A stretch of DNA of 64,000 nt from Euglena gracilis. Its lineage: Eukaryota > Euglenida > Euglenophyceae > Euglenales. A program made the position numbers and the translations under genes. The stretch is taken from assembly GCA_039621445.1 (NCBI GenBank), contig CP154956.1:53925143-53989142 (forward strand). The letters run 5' to 3'. A model generated the notes under the pieces. The model was not told the DNA's origin and made no database searches. It saw nothing but the letters and a program-made list of their open reading frames with translations. Shown here piece after piece: positions 12,590 through 21,854 of this stretch (the stretch's first letter is position 1; each line of letters begins with the position of its first letter).

Positions 12590-12860
12590 TAAGCAATTTT
12601 CCCCCCGAAATATACATTTGCCATTCATGCCAATTGCGCATTTTCCACATGAAAATGGGATTTTGCACCCAAAATTAGGCATTTGCCACTGAAAATTAAG
12701 AATTTACACATGAAATTAGGAATTTCCTCCTCAAAATTAGGAATTTGCCTCTCAAAATACGGAACTGGCACGCCAAATTAGGCATTTGCTGCCCATATGA
12801 GATAGGCAACCTGACCCGGCTTCCGTCACACCGTCGGCCAGCCGTGTGCTCCCCCACAAA
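12590..12860. repeat. AT-rich minisatellite with GGCATTTGC/AATTAGGAATTT units
   Basis: About a dozen degenerate units of roughly 21 bp (AATTAGGCATTTGC...) are followed by a GC-rich tail carrying CGTCGGCCAGCCGTG. The same minisatellite plus tail, reversed, forms the interior of the MITE at 34441-35082, so this may be a relic of a related element. A second copy of the GC-rich tail lies at about 12090-12130. Confidence 0.55.
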
Positions 12861-12904
12861 ATCCCCTTGTGTGTGCAAGGCAAGGTGGCCAAAACGTGCA
12901 TTAT

Positions 12905-13350
12905 CCCTAACCCTAACGGATCCCAAACATTATCCCTAATGGGGTTAGGGATACGGTTATGTTTTGGGTTAGGGTTAGGGATACGGTTAGGGTCAGGGTT
13001 AGGGTGAGGTTTGGGATTAGGGTTAGGGTTAGGGATACGGTTTGGGTTAGGGTTAGGGTTAGGGATACGGTTAGGGTTTGGGTTAGGGTTAGGGTTAGGG
13101 ATACGGCTAACCGTAGCCCTAACCCCAACCGTATCCCTAACCCTAACCCAAACCCTAACCGTAGCCCTAGCCCCAACCGTATCCCTAACCCTAACCCTGA
13201 CCCAAACTCTATCCCTAACCCTCCCTGAACCTGACCCTAACCAAAATCGTATCCCTAACCCTAACCCCAACCCTATCCCCAACTCTGACCATAACCGTAT
13301 CCCTAACCCTATGTTTATCCCCAACCCTGACCCTAACCATATCCCCTTCC
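12905..13350. repeat. Degenerate telomere-like array, head-to-head
   Basis: From about 12945 to 13108 the plus strand is G-rich (GGGTTAGGG alternating with GGGATACGG). At about 13110 it flips to the complementary C-rich form (CCCTAACC with CCGTATCC), which continues to about 13345. The two arms could pair over at least 150 bp. The polarity (TTAGGG running into CCCTAA) is that expected of a telomere-telomere fusion. The units are diverged and mixed with a GGGATACGG variant, so satellite spread by transposition is an alternative. Confidence 0.7.
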
Positions 13351-14128
13351 CAGATCATTTCCTTATACCTAAACCCCGAAGCTTTAACCTATCAATCACC
13401 ATATCCCTGAACACTGATTGACCCTGGGACTAACCCAGGCCTGATGAAAATCCTTTGCTCATCCGAATGATTTGCATACAGTTGTGGCCTCGGCCTCCAC
13501 ACAGCACGGTTTTCGAATTTTTTCAAAAATGGGAAGTTTTTTTGACAGTTTTGAGGTCATTCCAATGTGTTTGCATGCATTTTCAGCCAAATTAAGACAG
13601 TCGAATTTTGAGGGGGGGGGGGCTAAAATTTCAAAAAAGGGGGTAATGCGGTTGATTGGAGGTCGGGCAGACCAGGTCGGCCCGACCTCCAGTGGTCGAT
13701 AACGGCCAGGTCGGGCCGACCCGACCTCCGATGGTCGGCCCGACCTCCGGGATCGATTCTGATTTCCCCGCAACTCCCCGCCAAGCCCGAAATATGGCCG
13801 ATTTACGGCCCAAAACAGCGCAGCAGGCTCGCGACTTGGCCGTTTTCGGCCCATTTTTGGGGGTCAAAAAAACATTTTTTTTAAAAAAATTGCTCAAAAA
13901 TGGTGGGGAATCAAAAGAAATGTCCGGAGACCTGAATTGAAGCCCTTAAAATCCTCCATCTGACGGTACTTTGATTTCCCCGAAACTCCCCGCCTAGCCC
14001 GAGTTACGGCCATTTTTCCGGCCAATTTTGGCCATTTTGTACAGTTTTGGCCTGTTTTGACTTGGCCGTTTTGGCATATTGGGTCAAAAAGATCCAAAAA
14101 AATCGGAAAAAAATCGAAAAAAAATTGC

Positions 14129-14420
14129 CCGAAACGATGGTTTTTGGCCTCCCGGACCCGGAAAAACTGTTATTTTTTTGAGCCGAAAAATGAGCGTTTT
14201 TCGACCCTCCCTCCGTTTTTGGCCCGAAACCCATGGTCAAAAACGGGTTGAAAAAGTCGAAAAAAATTTTGGCCCGAAACGATGTTTTTTTGGCCTCCCA
14301 GACCCAGAAAAGCTGTCTTTGAGCCGAAAATGAGCGTTTTCGACCCGCCAGCGCCCCGTTTCTGGCCCGAAACCCATGCACTTTGGGTCAAAAAGGGTCA
14401 AAAACTTCGAAGAAATCCAA
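14129..14420 (+). repeat. Tandem duplication, about 145-bp unit
   Basis: Two adjacent diverged units, each containing CCCGAAACGATG, GGCCTCCC.GACCC.GAAAA, a GAGCCGAAAA.TGAGCGTTTT block and GGCCCGAAACCCATG. Not coding. Confidence 0.6.
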
Positions 14421-14481
14421 CGAAACGAGTATGAGGTGCATGGGGGGGGTTAAATTACTGTAAAATCACTGAAAGTTGACG

Positions 14482-14828
14482 TTACAGCTAACAGCGCGAG
14501 AATTGGCCCGAGCTGGCAGGATATTTGGCCCTCCCCCTTATCATTTTGGCCCATGGGCTCAAATGATTTGGCCCGAAGCGGCAAATATTTTGGCCCCAGG
14601 TTGGCAATATATTTGGCCCCTGCAGCCCTAAAATTTGGCCCCATCCTGTATGGAGATAGTTTTTTATGTGGGGCCAAAATTTTTAATTCCGAGGGCCAAA
14701 ATTCTAAGGGCGGGGGCCAAAATTCTAAGGGCGGGGGCCAAATATATTGCCGAGCTGGGGCCAAAATTTTAATTTTGGGGGCCAAAATTTTAGGTCCCTG
14801 GGCCAAAATTGCCGCCAATTAGCTGTAA
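14482..14828. mobile_element. Small foldback element with TTACAGCTAA ends
   Basis: The terminal inverted repeat is TTACAGCTAA (14482-14491) against TTAGCTGTAA (14819-14828). Inside, the left half carries repeated TTTGGCCC words and the right half repeated GGGCCAAA words, so the whole 347-bp segment can fold on itself about a centre near 14650. No coding capacity. No clear target duplication is visible. Confidence 0.6.
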
Positions 14829-15105
14829 TTGCAAGCGTGTAATTTGTAAATTTCAAATTACACAATATTTGCAATGCCAGTCTTTTCGGCCTTCCGAGTT
14901 ACGAGCAAGTCCCATTAAGAGCTCAGCACTATTCAAAGCCTGGTCAATGCTCATAACCTTTCAAAAAAAACCTGTTAATTACCGAACATTGCAGGTGTGT
15001 AACTTGTAAATTATGCATAATCCGAATTTTGCAATGCTAGTCATTTCCCCGTCCATTACGTGCAAGTCCCATTAAGAGCTCAGCACTATTCAAAACCTGG
15101 TGTAA
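14829..15105 (+). repeat. Tandem duplication, about 160-bp unit
   Basis: Two copies of a block containing TGTAA.TTGTAAATT, TTTGCAATGC.AGTC, GCAAGTCCCATTAAGAGC and CAGCACTATTCAAA start at about 14829 and 14990. No coding capacity. Confidence 0.65.
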
Positions 15106-15539
15106 GGTACTTGATTCCATGCGGTTCCACTCTATTCTCATACCTTGTCTACAATTATCATACTGTGTCAAAAATATGTGTCAAAAAATACTGTGTCAAA
15201 AAAATACGTCATTCCCAAACTGGAAGGTTGCACATTTGTGTTGTATTTGTATTCGCATTTTGAAACAAACTGAAAAGACCAATTGATGCTGTTGAATGGA
15301 ATGGAGAAACAAACACCTGCTTCTGCTGCAATCAACCAGGATTCCCCTTCCTTTCCAGAGGCTTGATTCTGATGAGAAAGTGTGAAGAGGAAAAGATACT
15401 CCAAATGATTTTTGGGGGTCATTGCGGGAAATTGTGATTTGGACAAAAAAAATTTCCCAGGGGGGGGCTTGAAAGTCGCCGGTTTTGACCCGTTAGTACA
15501 TTAGAGTGGGTAGTCGGCCGAGGCCCCGAGCGGATTTCC
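15106..15539. other. No gene seen
   Basis: AT-rich sequence with a short run of TGTGTCAAAAA words (about 15163-15210) and no supported coding sequence. Confidence 0.4.
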
Positions 15540-16012
15540 GGTGGTGGTCGCTGTGGAGGTCGGGCCGACCATGGTCGGCCCGACCATGACCCCCTGTGGA
15601 GGTCGGCCCGACCTGGTCGGCCCGACCACCATTTTTTTGCACTCCCCCCCCCCCTTCTGGAGATTTAAGCCCCCCCCCCCCCCGAAAAAAACTTTTGTCC
15701 AAATCACCCCAACACCAGTCAAAACCCACCCAAATGGCTCCAGAACCCCCCAATCGGGGGTGGATATGCAAAAACTTGGGGGGGATATGCCCATTTTGGG
15801 CCACTTTTTGCAAAAGAACACCTCTCCCCATCGGATTTTCAATATAATGGCAAAATTTTGCACAAAAAGGACTTAGCACTCAAGTATGCTGATGGCGTTT
15901 TCCTGTGTCCAAAGAGAATTTATGAGGTTATTTGAAGGAGTAGGGTTAGGGTTACGATTCTTATCCAAACAGCAGAACATTTCCCGCTCAACGTTGTTTT
16001 GGTCTCTACAAG

Positions 16013-16153
16013 GTACCCAGCGAACCCAAAGAGCCGCCCAACTAGGGTTAAAAACATGGGGGGACCCGAGCGAGGCGCCGAAGGCGCCGAGCGAGGGTCC
16101 CCCCATGTGTATTAACCCTAGTTGGGCGGCTCTTTCGGGTAGCTGGTACCTTG
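16013..16153. repeat. Long perfect-stem hairpin inside left arm
   Basis: From GGTACC (about 16013) to GGTACC (about 16148) the sequence folds on itself. It passes through AAAGAGCCGCCCAACTAGGG and ACATGGGGGGACCC to a core of GGCGCC-GAA-GGCGCC. Only a few positions fail to pair over some 60 bp. The reverse-complement twin is at about 17450-17590. Confidence 0.75.
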
Positions 16154-17449
16154 TAGGGCCAATTTATCACGTTTCTGAACAGCCGGCCTGTTGTCCTCTA
16201 ACTTGAAATTTTTCAAGCCGGTCAATGAAGGAGTAGGAGGAGGTAGGGTTAGGTTATGGTCGGCCCGACCTCCACGATGGCGACCACCAGAAATCCGCAC
16301 GGAACCGGGGGGGGGTAGTGCAAAAAAATGGTGGTCGGCCCGACCTCCACGATGACGACCACCGGAAATCCGCACGGAGCCGTCGGCCGACTACCCACTC
16401 TAAGCTACCGACCAATTGGGTAGTCGGCTGACAAGTCGGCCGACTACCCACTACCCACCCCCCCAGTCTACCGTTTGGCACTCCTAGGGGGGTCCCTTGG
16501 GACCCCCCCCCCCTGGTGCCTGGGCTCCCCAACAAAATTTCGTTAGTCCAGACCCCGGACCCCCCCTCCTCGAACTTGACCGGTCCGGTTGGTTCGCAAC
16601 TTGACAGGGGGGTCCCGCGGGACCCCCCCCTGTGCCTGGGCTCCCACATTGTCCCTTGGCCTGCCCTGGTCGACGGTGTTTTTTTTTGGCAGTGTCCACA
16701 CTTTCCCTTTGTGCCCCCACACTGACCCCCTGTTGTCCGGTCGAGGTTATGGGAGGCAGGTCGGTGGGAGCAGGGCTGGATAGAGGTAGAGGTAGAGGTC
16801 AAAGTCCTCTACCTCTATCTGACCCACCTCTACCTCTCTACCTCTACCTCTATGTCACCTCTATGTGTGACCATTGTTTTTTTGGCCAAAAAAATCGGGT
16901 TTTTCAAAATATCTCGACAATGAAGCAAAATCAAAGCCCCATCCAACCATGCTTACCCCCCCCCCCTTTATTTGAGCACACCCACGGGCCAAAGGGACCG
17001 GCTCCGTGCGGATTCCCGGTGGTCGCCGTCGTGGAGGTCGGGCCGACCAATGGTGGTCGGGCCGACCATGGTCGGCCCGACCTGTGGAGGTCGGGCCGAC
17101 CACCATTTTTTTTGCACTACCCCGCACCCCCCTCAAATAACAAAGGAGCCCAGGCACCGGGGGGGGGGGGGAGGAGAGCCCCGCGGGACCCCCCCTGTCG
17201 TGGTCCGAACTTAACCAAACAAGGGGGGGGGGGGGGTTACGGGACCTGAACTTGACTGCCTAGCCCCCAAAATCCCTATACCAAAACCCTAAACCTAACC
17301 CTGACCCTAACCGTATACCTAACCCTAACCCTGTACCATCCGAACCCTAACCCTGACCCTAACCCTACTCCTTCATTTACCGGCTTAGAAAAATTTCAAT
17401 TTTGAGGACTACAGCCGGCTGTTCAGAAACGTGATAAATTGGGCCCTAC

Positions 17450-17592
17450 AAGGTACCAGCTACCCCAAAGAGCCGCCCAACTAGGGTTAATACACATGGG
17501 GGGACCCTCGCTCGGCGCCTTCGGCGCCTCGCTCGGGTCCCCCCATGTTTTTAACCCTAGTTGGGCGGCTCTTTGGGTTCGCTGGGTACCTT
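17450..17592. repeat. Long hairpin inside right arm
   Basis: This is the counterpart of the hairpin at 16013-16153, with the core GGCGCC-TTC-GGCGCC flanked by CTCGCTC and GGGGACCC/GGGTCCCC stems. Each arm of the large inverted repeat is therefore itself palindromic at its inner end. Confidence 0.75.
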
Positions 17593-18188
17593 GTAGAGAC
17601 CAATCTAACAACGTTGAGCGGGAAATGTTCTGCTGTTTGGATAAGAATCGTAACCCTAACCCTACTCCTTCAAATAACCTCATAAATTCTCTTTGGACAC
17701 AGGAAAACGCCATCAGCATACTTGAGTGCTAAGTCCTTTTTGTGCAAAATTTTGCCATTATATTGAAAATCCGATGGGGAGAGGTGTTCTTTTGCCAACA
17801 GTGGCCCAAAATGGGCATATCCCCCCCAAGTTTTTGCATATTCACCCCCGATTGGGGGGTTCTGGAGCCATTTGGGTGGGTTTTGACTGGTGTTGGGGTG
17901 ATTTGGACCAATTTTTTTTTCAGGGGGGGGGGGGGCTTAAATCTCCAGAAGGGGGGGGGGAAGTGCAAAAAAATGGTTGTCGGGCCGACCAGGTCGGGCC
18001 GACCTCCACAGGTGGTCAAGGTCGGGCCGACCATGGTCGGGCCGATCACCACAGCGAGCACCACCGGAAATCCGCTCGGGGCCAAAGGGACCCCCCAAAC
18101 AAATAAGGGGGGGTCAGAAAATCGGTGAGAGAGGATAAAAAAAATTTTCGGTGCCTTCAGCGCATGAAAACCCAGACCCAGATGCTCA

Positions 18189-19089
18189 ATTAAGCCGGCG
18201 TTTGAGACGCCGGGCTCAGGACAGAACCGGCGTCCCCCCCCACGGGCTTTCCGGACGCCGGTTCTGTCCTAAAGCCCGGCGTTAGGAACGCCGGTTTTGT
18301 CCAAAGCCCGGCGTCCGATTTTCATTCCTAAAAATGTCACCAAAAGTGCCCAAAAGTGGCCCTAAGGTGCTGGTATGAGTGTTTCAACCATCAAGGACAA
18401 TGAATTTTTCCATCTGGGGACCATTGGGGTGGATATCCAAATTTGGTGAAAATCGGCCCAGATTTGGAAATAGAGTACCGTGCAGCGTGGAAAGATCTGA
18501 TGAGCACCGCTGGTCGTCTGTTGAAAAGAGCTTTCGATCGAGGGGTAACTTGGTACCCTAACGTTGCACGCAGCCCGAGATACGCTCGCGATGGTCGGAT
18601 CGGCCAGAATCTGAGTCGAAACTTGTAGCAATCTTCAGTGACTTTTGGTTTAAGATGCTGAATAAACCCTACAGAAACGTTTTTCCTCATCGAATCAATG
18701 ACCTGAGGGCCTTGGGGGGGCACCAGAGTTGTGAAATTAGGATTCCCCACTGACAGAAAATAAGATCTCCAGGCGAGGTGGCTGAATTTGGTGATCGCCA
18801 GTCGTCTGATGAAAAGAGCTTTCGATGGAGGGGTGATTTTATACCTGGACGATTGACACAGCCAGAAATACCCTCGCGATCGCCGGAATTTGGTGAAGTG
18901 CAAAGTGGTGTGGGATTGCAGATCAGTGGTCGGAGATTGGTCCTGGGAGTGACCTTTGGCCGAAGGTTGGGGACGCCGGTTCTGTCCTGAGCCCGGCGTC
19001 TCTAAAGCGCCGGCTTAAACAAGAGGTGGCGGAGCGTTCCGGACCGGGCTTTGGACAGAACCGGCGTCCGCCACCTCTTTTTTGTAGTA
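18189..19089 (+). mobile_element. 0.9-kb non-autonomous element Z, copy 1
   Basis: The segment runs from ATTAAGCCGGCG to CTCTTTTTTGTAGTA and is repeated, inverted and about 95% identical by eye, at 39896-40819. Both ends are built from stacked palindromes of GACGCCGG / CCGGCGTC and GGACAGAACCGGCGTCC. The roughly 600-bp middle is ordinary mixed sequence with two GAAAAGAGCTTTCGAT words. No open frame is conserved between the copies, so it appears non-coding. Relative to copy 2 this copy lacks some 23 bp in the right-hand palindromes. I see no target duplication. Confidence 0.7.
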
Positions 19090-19836
19090 AAGGGGGTCAA
19101 ATAAAGGGGGGGAATTTTCCCCCAACTCGTTGTGCAGCCCGAGTTACAGCCATTTTATGTCCAATCTCGGGCGCAACTATGTGGACTGGGGGGGGTAGCG
19201 GCCGACAGGTCAGCCGACAACCCAATTGGTCGGCCGACTGGCCCTGTAGCTAGTAGCCCTGTAGCCCTGTAGCCGGTAGCTAGTCGGCGAGGCAGGGTGG
19301 GTGGTGGATTGGGGTTTGTGGGACTGCAAAGGGGTAAAACACCATTCATAGATGGATTGCATGAAAATCCTTCACAAATGTGAGGAACTCCATCACCCCT
19401 CCCTCCAGCCGACCCCCCCTTGATTAGAAAAAATCCCTTTCTGCAGGCAAAATACCACGGGGGACAAAATCCCTTTATGTTGGCAAAAGCCTTTTTTGTG
19501 ACAAAATCCCTGCAGGTGTTGGCCAAAAACTCGGGGGGGGGGCAAAATCGTCTTTTGTGAGACATTTTGACATGGGCGGGGGGGGGGCTCTGCCCCCCGC
19601 ACCCCCCCTCATGACAAAATCCCTTCACATTGGCCAAAAACTCGGTGGGCAAAATCCTTTTTTTGTGGGACATTTTGACATGGCTGGGGGGCTTGGGATA
19701 AGGCATTGAAAATTCTGTCTCAAAAAGATTAATTCAATAATTTCTTTGGGAAAAATTGGTTTTCCATGAAATTTTCGGAATTATGTTTACTTTTCGGGTG
19801 CCCAGTCAGTCCGCGACATGGTCTTTTTTGGGTTGG
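19090..19836. other. No gene; GTCGGCCGAC palindromes and a short tandem array
   Basis: GGCCGAC/GTCGGCCGAC palindromes and CCCTGTAGC repeats occupy about 19195-19290. About five imperfect units of CAAAATCCCTT...TTGGCAAAA with CATTTTGACATGG.GGGGG lie at 19425-19690. No supported coding sequence. Confidence 0.5.
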
Positions 19837-20276
19837 TCAGAAAGCAAAATTTTGTTGAAACATTGTCACACCGAAGAGAAGAGTTCTTTTGCAAATGTCA
19901 CAGCTGCAGCAAGGACCAAAAATACCCCTGAGGAAAGCACAGCCAATCGAGCCACATCCTGCGGCGGGCAAAAGAAAGGAACCCAATACCCGCAAATCCA
20001 GTTCAACCTGGTGCATGTCAGAGGATGGAATGTTGGCGGATGGTGGTGCTGGCAGGGCCTGGTTTACCAAGGAGCCACTGTTCAGGGAAGGAGCATTGAA
20101 AGCGGGAACAGCAGAGGATTGAATGATCCGCACTGGAGTTGAGGTCCCACTAACGTTAAAGGTGGTTGCTGGGACAACGTTGATAGCAACAGCGCAAAGA
20201 GCACATGCACCAACAAACATCAACATCCAAGAGGAATTCTTTTTGATGAATTTCCCCTCCTAATATGTAATTGTCC
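19837..20276 (-). CDS. Candidate exon: N-terminal membrane or signal segment, unknown family
   Basis: On the minus strand an open frame of unbiased composition runs from about 20270 to 19837. Reading from the first in-frame ATG (20226) the protein is 129 aa and opens with a strong hydrophobic segment (LMFVGACALCAVAINVV), like a signal peptide or anchor. Immediately upstream the frame continues through a few basic residues to an in-frame stop that lies in a TATTAG|G context, which could be a 3' splice site. The later part is cysteine-rich, with a CCSCDIC word. I do not recognise a family. It may be an exon of a host gene whose other part lies beyond the nested insertions at 20392-37055, but nothing proves that. 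Confidence 0.3.
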
Positions 20277-20377
20277 ATGGGAGGGGTTTTTTTTCAAACA
20301 ACCTCAGGAATCGTGCAGTAGTAGCTGGCCATCCCCAGAGCGCGGAGCGAATTAATATCCGCCGGATGAAATTTTTG

Positions 20378-20391
20378 GGGAATCACTGCTT
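20378..20391 (+). repeat. 14-bp target-site duplication of the non-LTR element, left copy
   Basis: GGGAATCACTGCTT here is repeated exactly at 37056-37069. It brackets the truncated non-LTR retrotransposon and everything later inserted into it. The length is typical of target-primed reverse transcription. Confidence 0.7.
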
Positions 20392-21018
20392 CTACGCTTC
20401 TGGACTGGCTTACCCCTGATCCCAACAACGGACATGCTCCTGTGCCCCCTGTGTGCTGAGGCAGTCGATCCATTTGGCGATCACCTCCTGGCTTGCAGAA
20501 GGAATGGCATAATAGAAAGGCACAACTGTGTTCGTGACGCCATTTTTGACCTGTGCCAGCGCTCCGGCATCACTCTTCGCAAAGAACAGGGATGCGAGGG
20601 TGGCACCCGTGACGCTGATCTCCTTCTCCTGGGGTGGAACAAAGGGAAGCATCTCGCTGTGGATGTCACCATTGAACACCCGCTGGCCCCATCACGGTGG
20701 CCTCTGAACTTGACCCGAGTTCAGCGCACTTTACCAGACGCTGAAATGCACAAGAGAACACAAGCTGAAGAACGGTGCGCCCGCCACCAGTGGGAGTACA
20801 TCGGGGCTGCATTTAACCCCTGGGGTTGCACAGGACCGGCAGCCTCCAAACTGCTACGCGATGTCTTACGCCTCGCGACCAATTCATATTCTGGAACAGC
20901 CAAACAACGAAAACTTCAGGAATTGACCGAAAACCTGGCCATCACCCTGGCCCGTGCAGTTGCACGGCAGCTGCGGTTGGCCGAAAGAGCCACAGATCGT
21001 ATGATCTTGAACTCATAA
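20392..21018 (+). pseudogene. C-terminus of non-LTR retrotransposon ORF with restriction-like endonuclease
   Basis: This open frame ends at 21018 and enters directly from the target duplication, so the element is 5'-truncated. It keeps the signature of the C-terminal endonuclease of early-branching non-LTR elements (R2/R4/Dualen type): a zinc cluster (CPLC, then GDHLLAC), an RHN motif, then R-D-A-D and LAVDVTI, which correspond to the RPD and D/E catalytic positions of the PD-(D/E)XK-like fold. In such elements this domain nicks the target for target-primed reverse transcription. The reverse transcriptase itself is missing. The frame has no stop up to 20392. The stop at 21018 is probably the natural end, since a short 3' UTR follows. 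Confidence 0.7.
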
Positions 21019-21251
21019 GGTGAAAATGCTCCTCGTTGCACCAGCTTTCCGGTGCCACAAAGCCGGAGAACACCACCGCGCATGCACACTTCACACCTCT
21101 CCACCCATCATCGCTCTCTGCTTGGGCTTTGCCCTTGCTCTCACCGCTCGACCCACGCTCCTTCGTTGTATATAGCCTCGCATCCTCGAACACTCAAATC
21201 CAGTAGGCTGTGCCACTGGTCGCTTGGATTCGGTTCGCCCCACCACCGTGA

Positions 21252-21256
21252 AAATC
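21252..21256 (+). repeat. 5-bp target-site duplication of LTR element 1, left
   Basis: AAATC here matches AAATC at 37042-37046. Five bases is the usual length for Ty3/gypsy integrase. Confidence 0.85.
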
Positions 21257-21570
21257 TGTGTACCAGGCGTATGCTTCTGTCCCCTTCCGTTGAGGAAGTT
21301 AGGATGGAAGCAGATCCTATTAGGATCTCCTAATGGGTGCCCCCTTCTCTCTCCACAGGTGGTATTCTTCTTATACCTTTTCCGTCCTTTTCCTTGGACC
21401 GGACTTGGATTTCCAGTCCGTCCTCCCTGCATTGCTCCGTGCTTTGCTTCTTGGGAAGTGGGAAAAGGGTTTTCTGTTACTCTGATTTTCAGTTCCCAAG
21501 TAGGTGCGCCAAGGCGAAAGCGAAGGCTTTTGGGAATTGGGAAAGGGGAATTGGGAATTAGACGTACACT
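21257..21570 (+). repeat. 5' LTR of element 1
   Basis: It begins TGTGTACC and ends GTACACT, with a short terminal inverted repeat TGTGTAC/GTACAC(T). It is nearly identical to 36728-37041. Inside, CTTCTCTCTCCACAG|GTGG (about 21340-21363) looks like a strong 3' splice site. I see no convincing TATA box; TTCTTATACC at about 21367 is a weak candidate. Confidence 0.9.
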
Positions 21571-21595
21571 TGGTAGCAGATTAGGTCACGATCCT
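21571..21595 (+). promoter_or_regulatory. Primer-binding site of element 1
   Basis: TGGTAGCAGA starts at the first base after the LTR, as expected for pairing with a tRNA 3' CCA end. The following bases (TTAGGTCACGATCC) resemble, imperfectly, the complement of a tRNA T-arm. The form is close to initiator-methionine sites (TGGTATCAGA) used by many plant elements. The exact tRNA is not identified. Confidence 0.7.
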
Positions 21596-21640
21596 ACACA
21601 TACAGCCCATACAGAAAGAAACGCTATCAAGTATTACACT

Positions 21641-21665
21641 TGGTAGCAGATTGGTTCGATCCTAC
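21641..21665 (+). promoter_or_regulatory. Second, better-formed primer-binding-site copy
   Basis: TGGTAGCAGATTGG then TTCGATCC repeats the primer site 70 bp downstream. Here the T-arm complement is intact (GGTTCGATCC). The preceding TACACT also matches the LTR end. It looks like a local duplication of the LTR/primer-site junction. Confidence 0.55.
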
Positions 21666-21854
21666 GCTGACTGGCAGCGGAGAGCCCCTGCACCGTTATT
21701 ACACGGTCGCAGCGTCAGCTCCCGGCTTCTAGTCAACGTCTAAGCAGACGAGCAGGCTCCGGAAGGTTCTGTACGGTATTACCCGTTACAGCCCCTCTGG
21801 TGCCAGCACAACTGCTTAGTTTTGTGGGTTTTTGCTGTTTTTGTCGTCAGAAAG
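21666..21854 (+). promoter_or_regulatory. Untranslated leader of element 1 with hairpins
   Basis: Short stem-loops can be drawn, such as ACCG-TTATTACA-CGGT (about 21692-21707) and CTGTACGG...CCCGTTACAG (about 21768-21790). Such leader hairpins often serve dimerisation or packaging, but that role is an inference here. Possible GT donors are present (CGG|TATT near 21775, CTG|GTGCC near 21799), with none decisive. Confidence 0.35.

Larger units (their letters stand above)
11427..13760. mobile_element. Probable foldback element with GGTCGGGCCGACC ends
   Basis: The left end (about 11427-11640) and right end (about 13490-13755) are diverged inverted copies. Both read from GGTCGGNCCGACC palindromes, through a GATTGGAGGTCGG / CCGACCTCCAATC word and a G/C run, into an A/T-rich arm with CAATGTGTTT/AAACACATTG and a TTTTTGACAGTTT match. 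The 1.85-kb interior holds tandem repeats, a minisatellite and the telomere-like array and has no coding capacity. It resembles the elements at 15540-18080 and 61856-63115, which have the same palindromes at their outer ends. The boundaries are approximate. Confidence 0.45.
15540..18080. mobile_element. Very large inverted repeat (foldback element), arms about 0.7 kb
   Basis: The left arm (about 15540-16250) and right arm (about 17345-18080) are near-identical reverse complements. Shared landmarks are the outer GGTCGGGCCGACC palindromes, a homopolymer run beside GGAGATTTAAGCC, AATCGGGGG, TCCCCATCGGATTTTCAA, CGTTGAGCGGGAAATG, and an inner hairpin bounded by GGTACC words. The roughly 1.1-kb spacer (16250-17345) has more GGTCGG palindromes, CTACCTCTACCTC repeats and telomere-like words. 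Shorter relatives of the arm flank 61856-63115. No transposase is present. It may be a foldback element or a palindromic duplication. Confidence 0.7.
20392..21256 (+). mobile_element. 5'-truncated RLE-type non-LTR retrotransposon, left part
   Basis: It runs from the left target duplication through the endonuclease frame and about 230 bp of 3' UTR to the LTR insertion at 21257. It resumes for 9 bp (37047-37055) after the LTR element, then meets the right target duplication, for a total of about 874 bp. A TTGTATATAG word at about 21168 lies in the 3' UTR. Confidence 0.65.

Noticed and set aside
12752-13421. Long frames of alternating RVRV/NPNPNP residues
   Set aside because: Translations of the degenerate TTAGGG-like repeat.
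1-20000. CRISPR array among the regular repeats
   Set aside because: Repeats are diverged, palindromic or directly adjacent, with no unique spacers of constant length and no cas genes; the DNA is eukaryotic.
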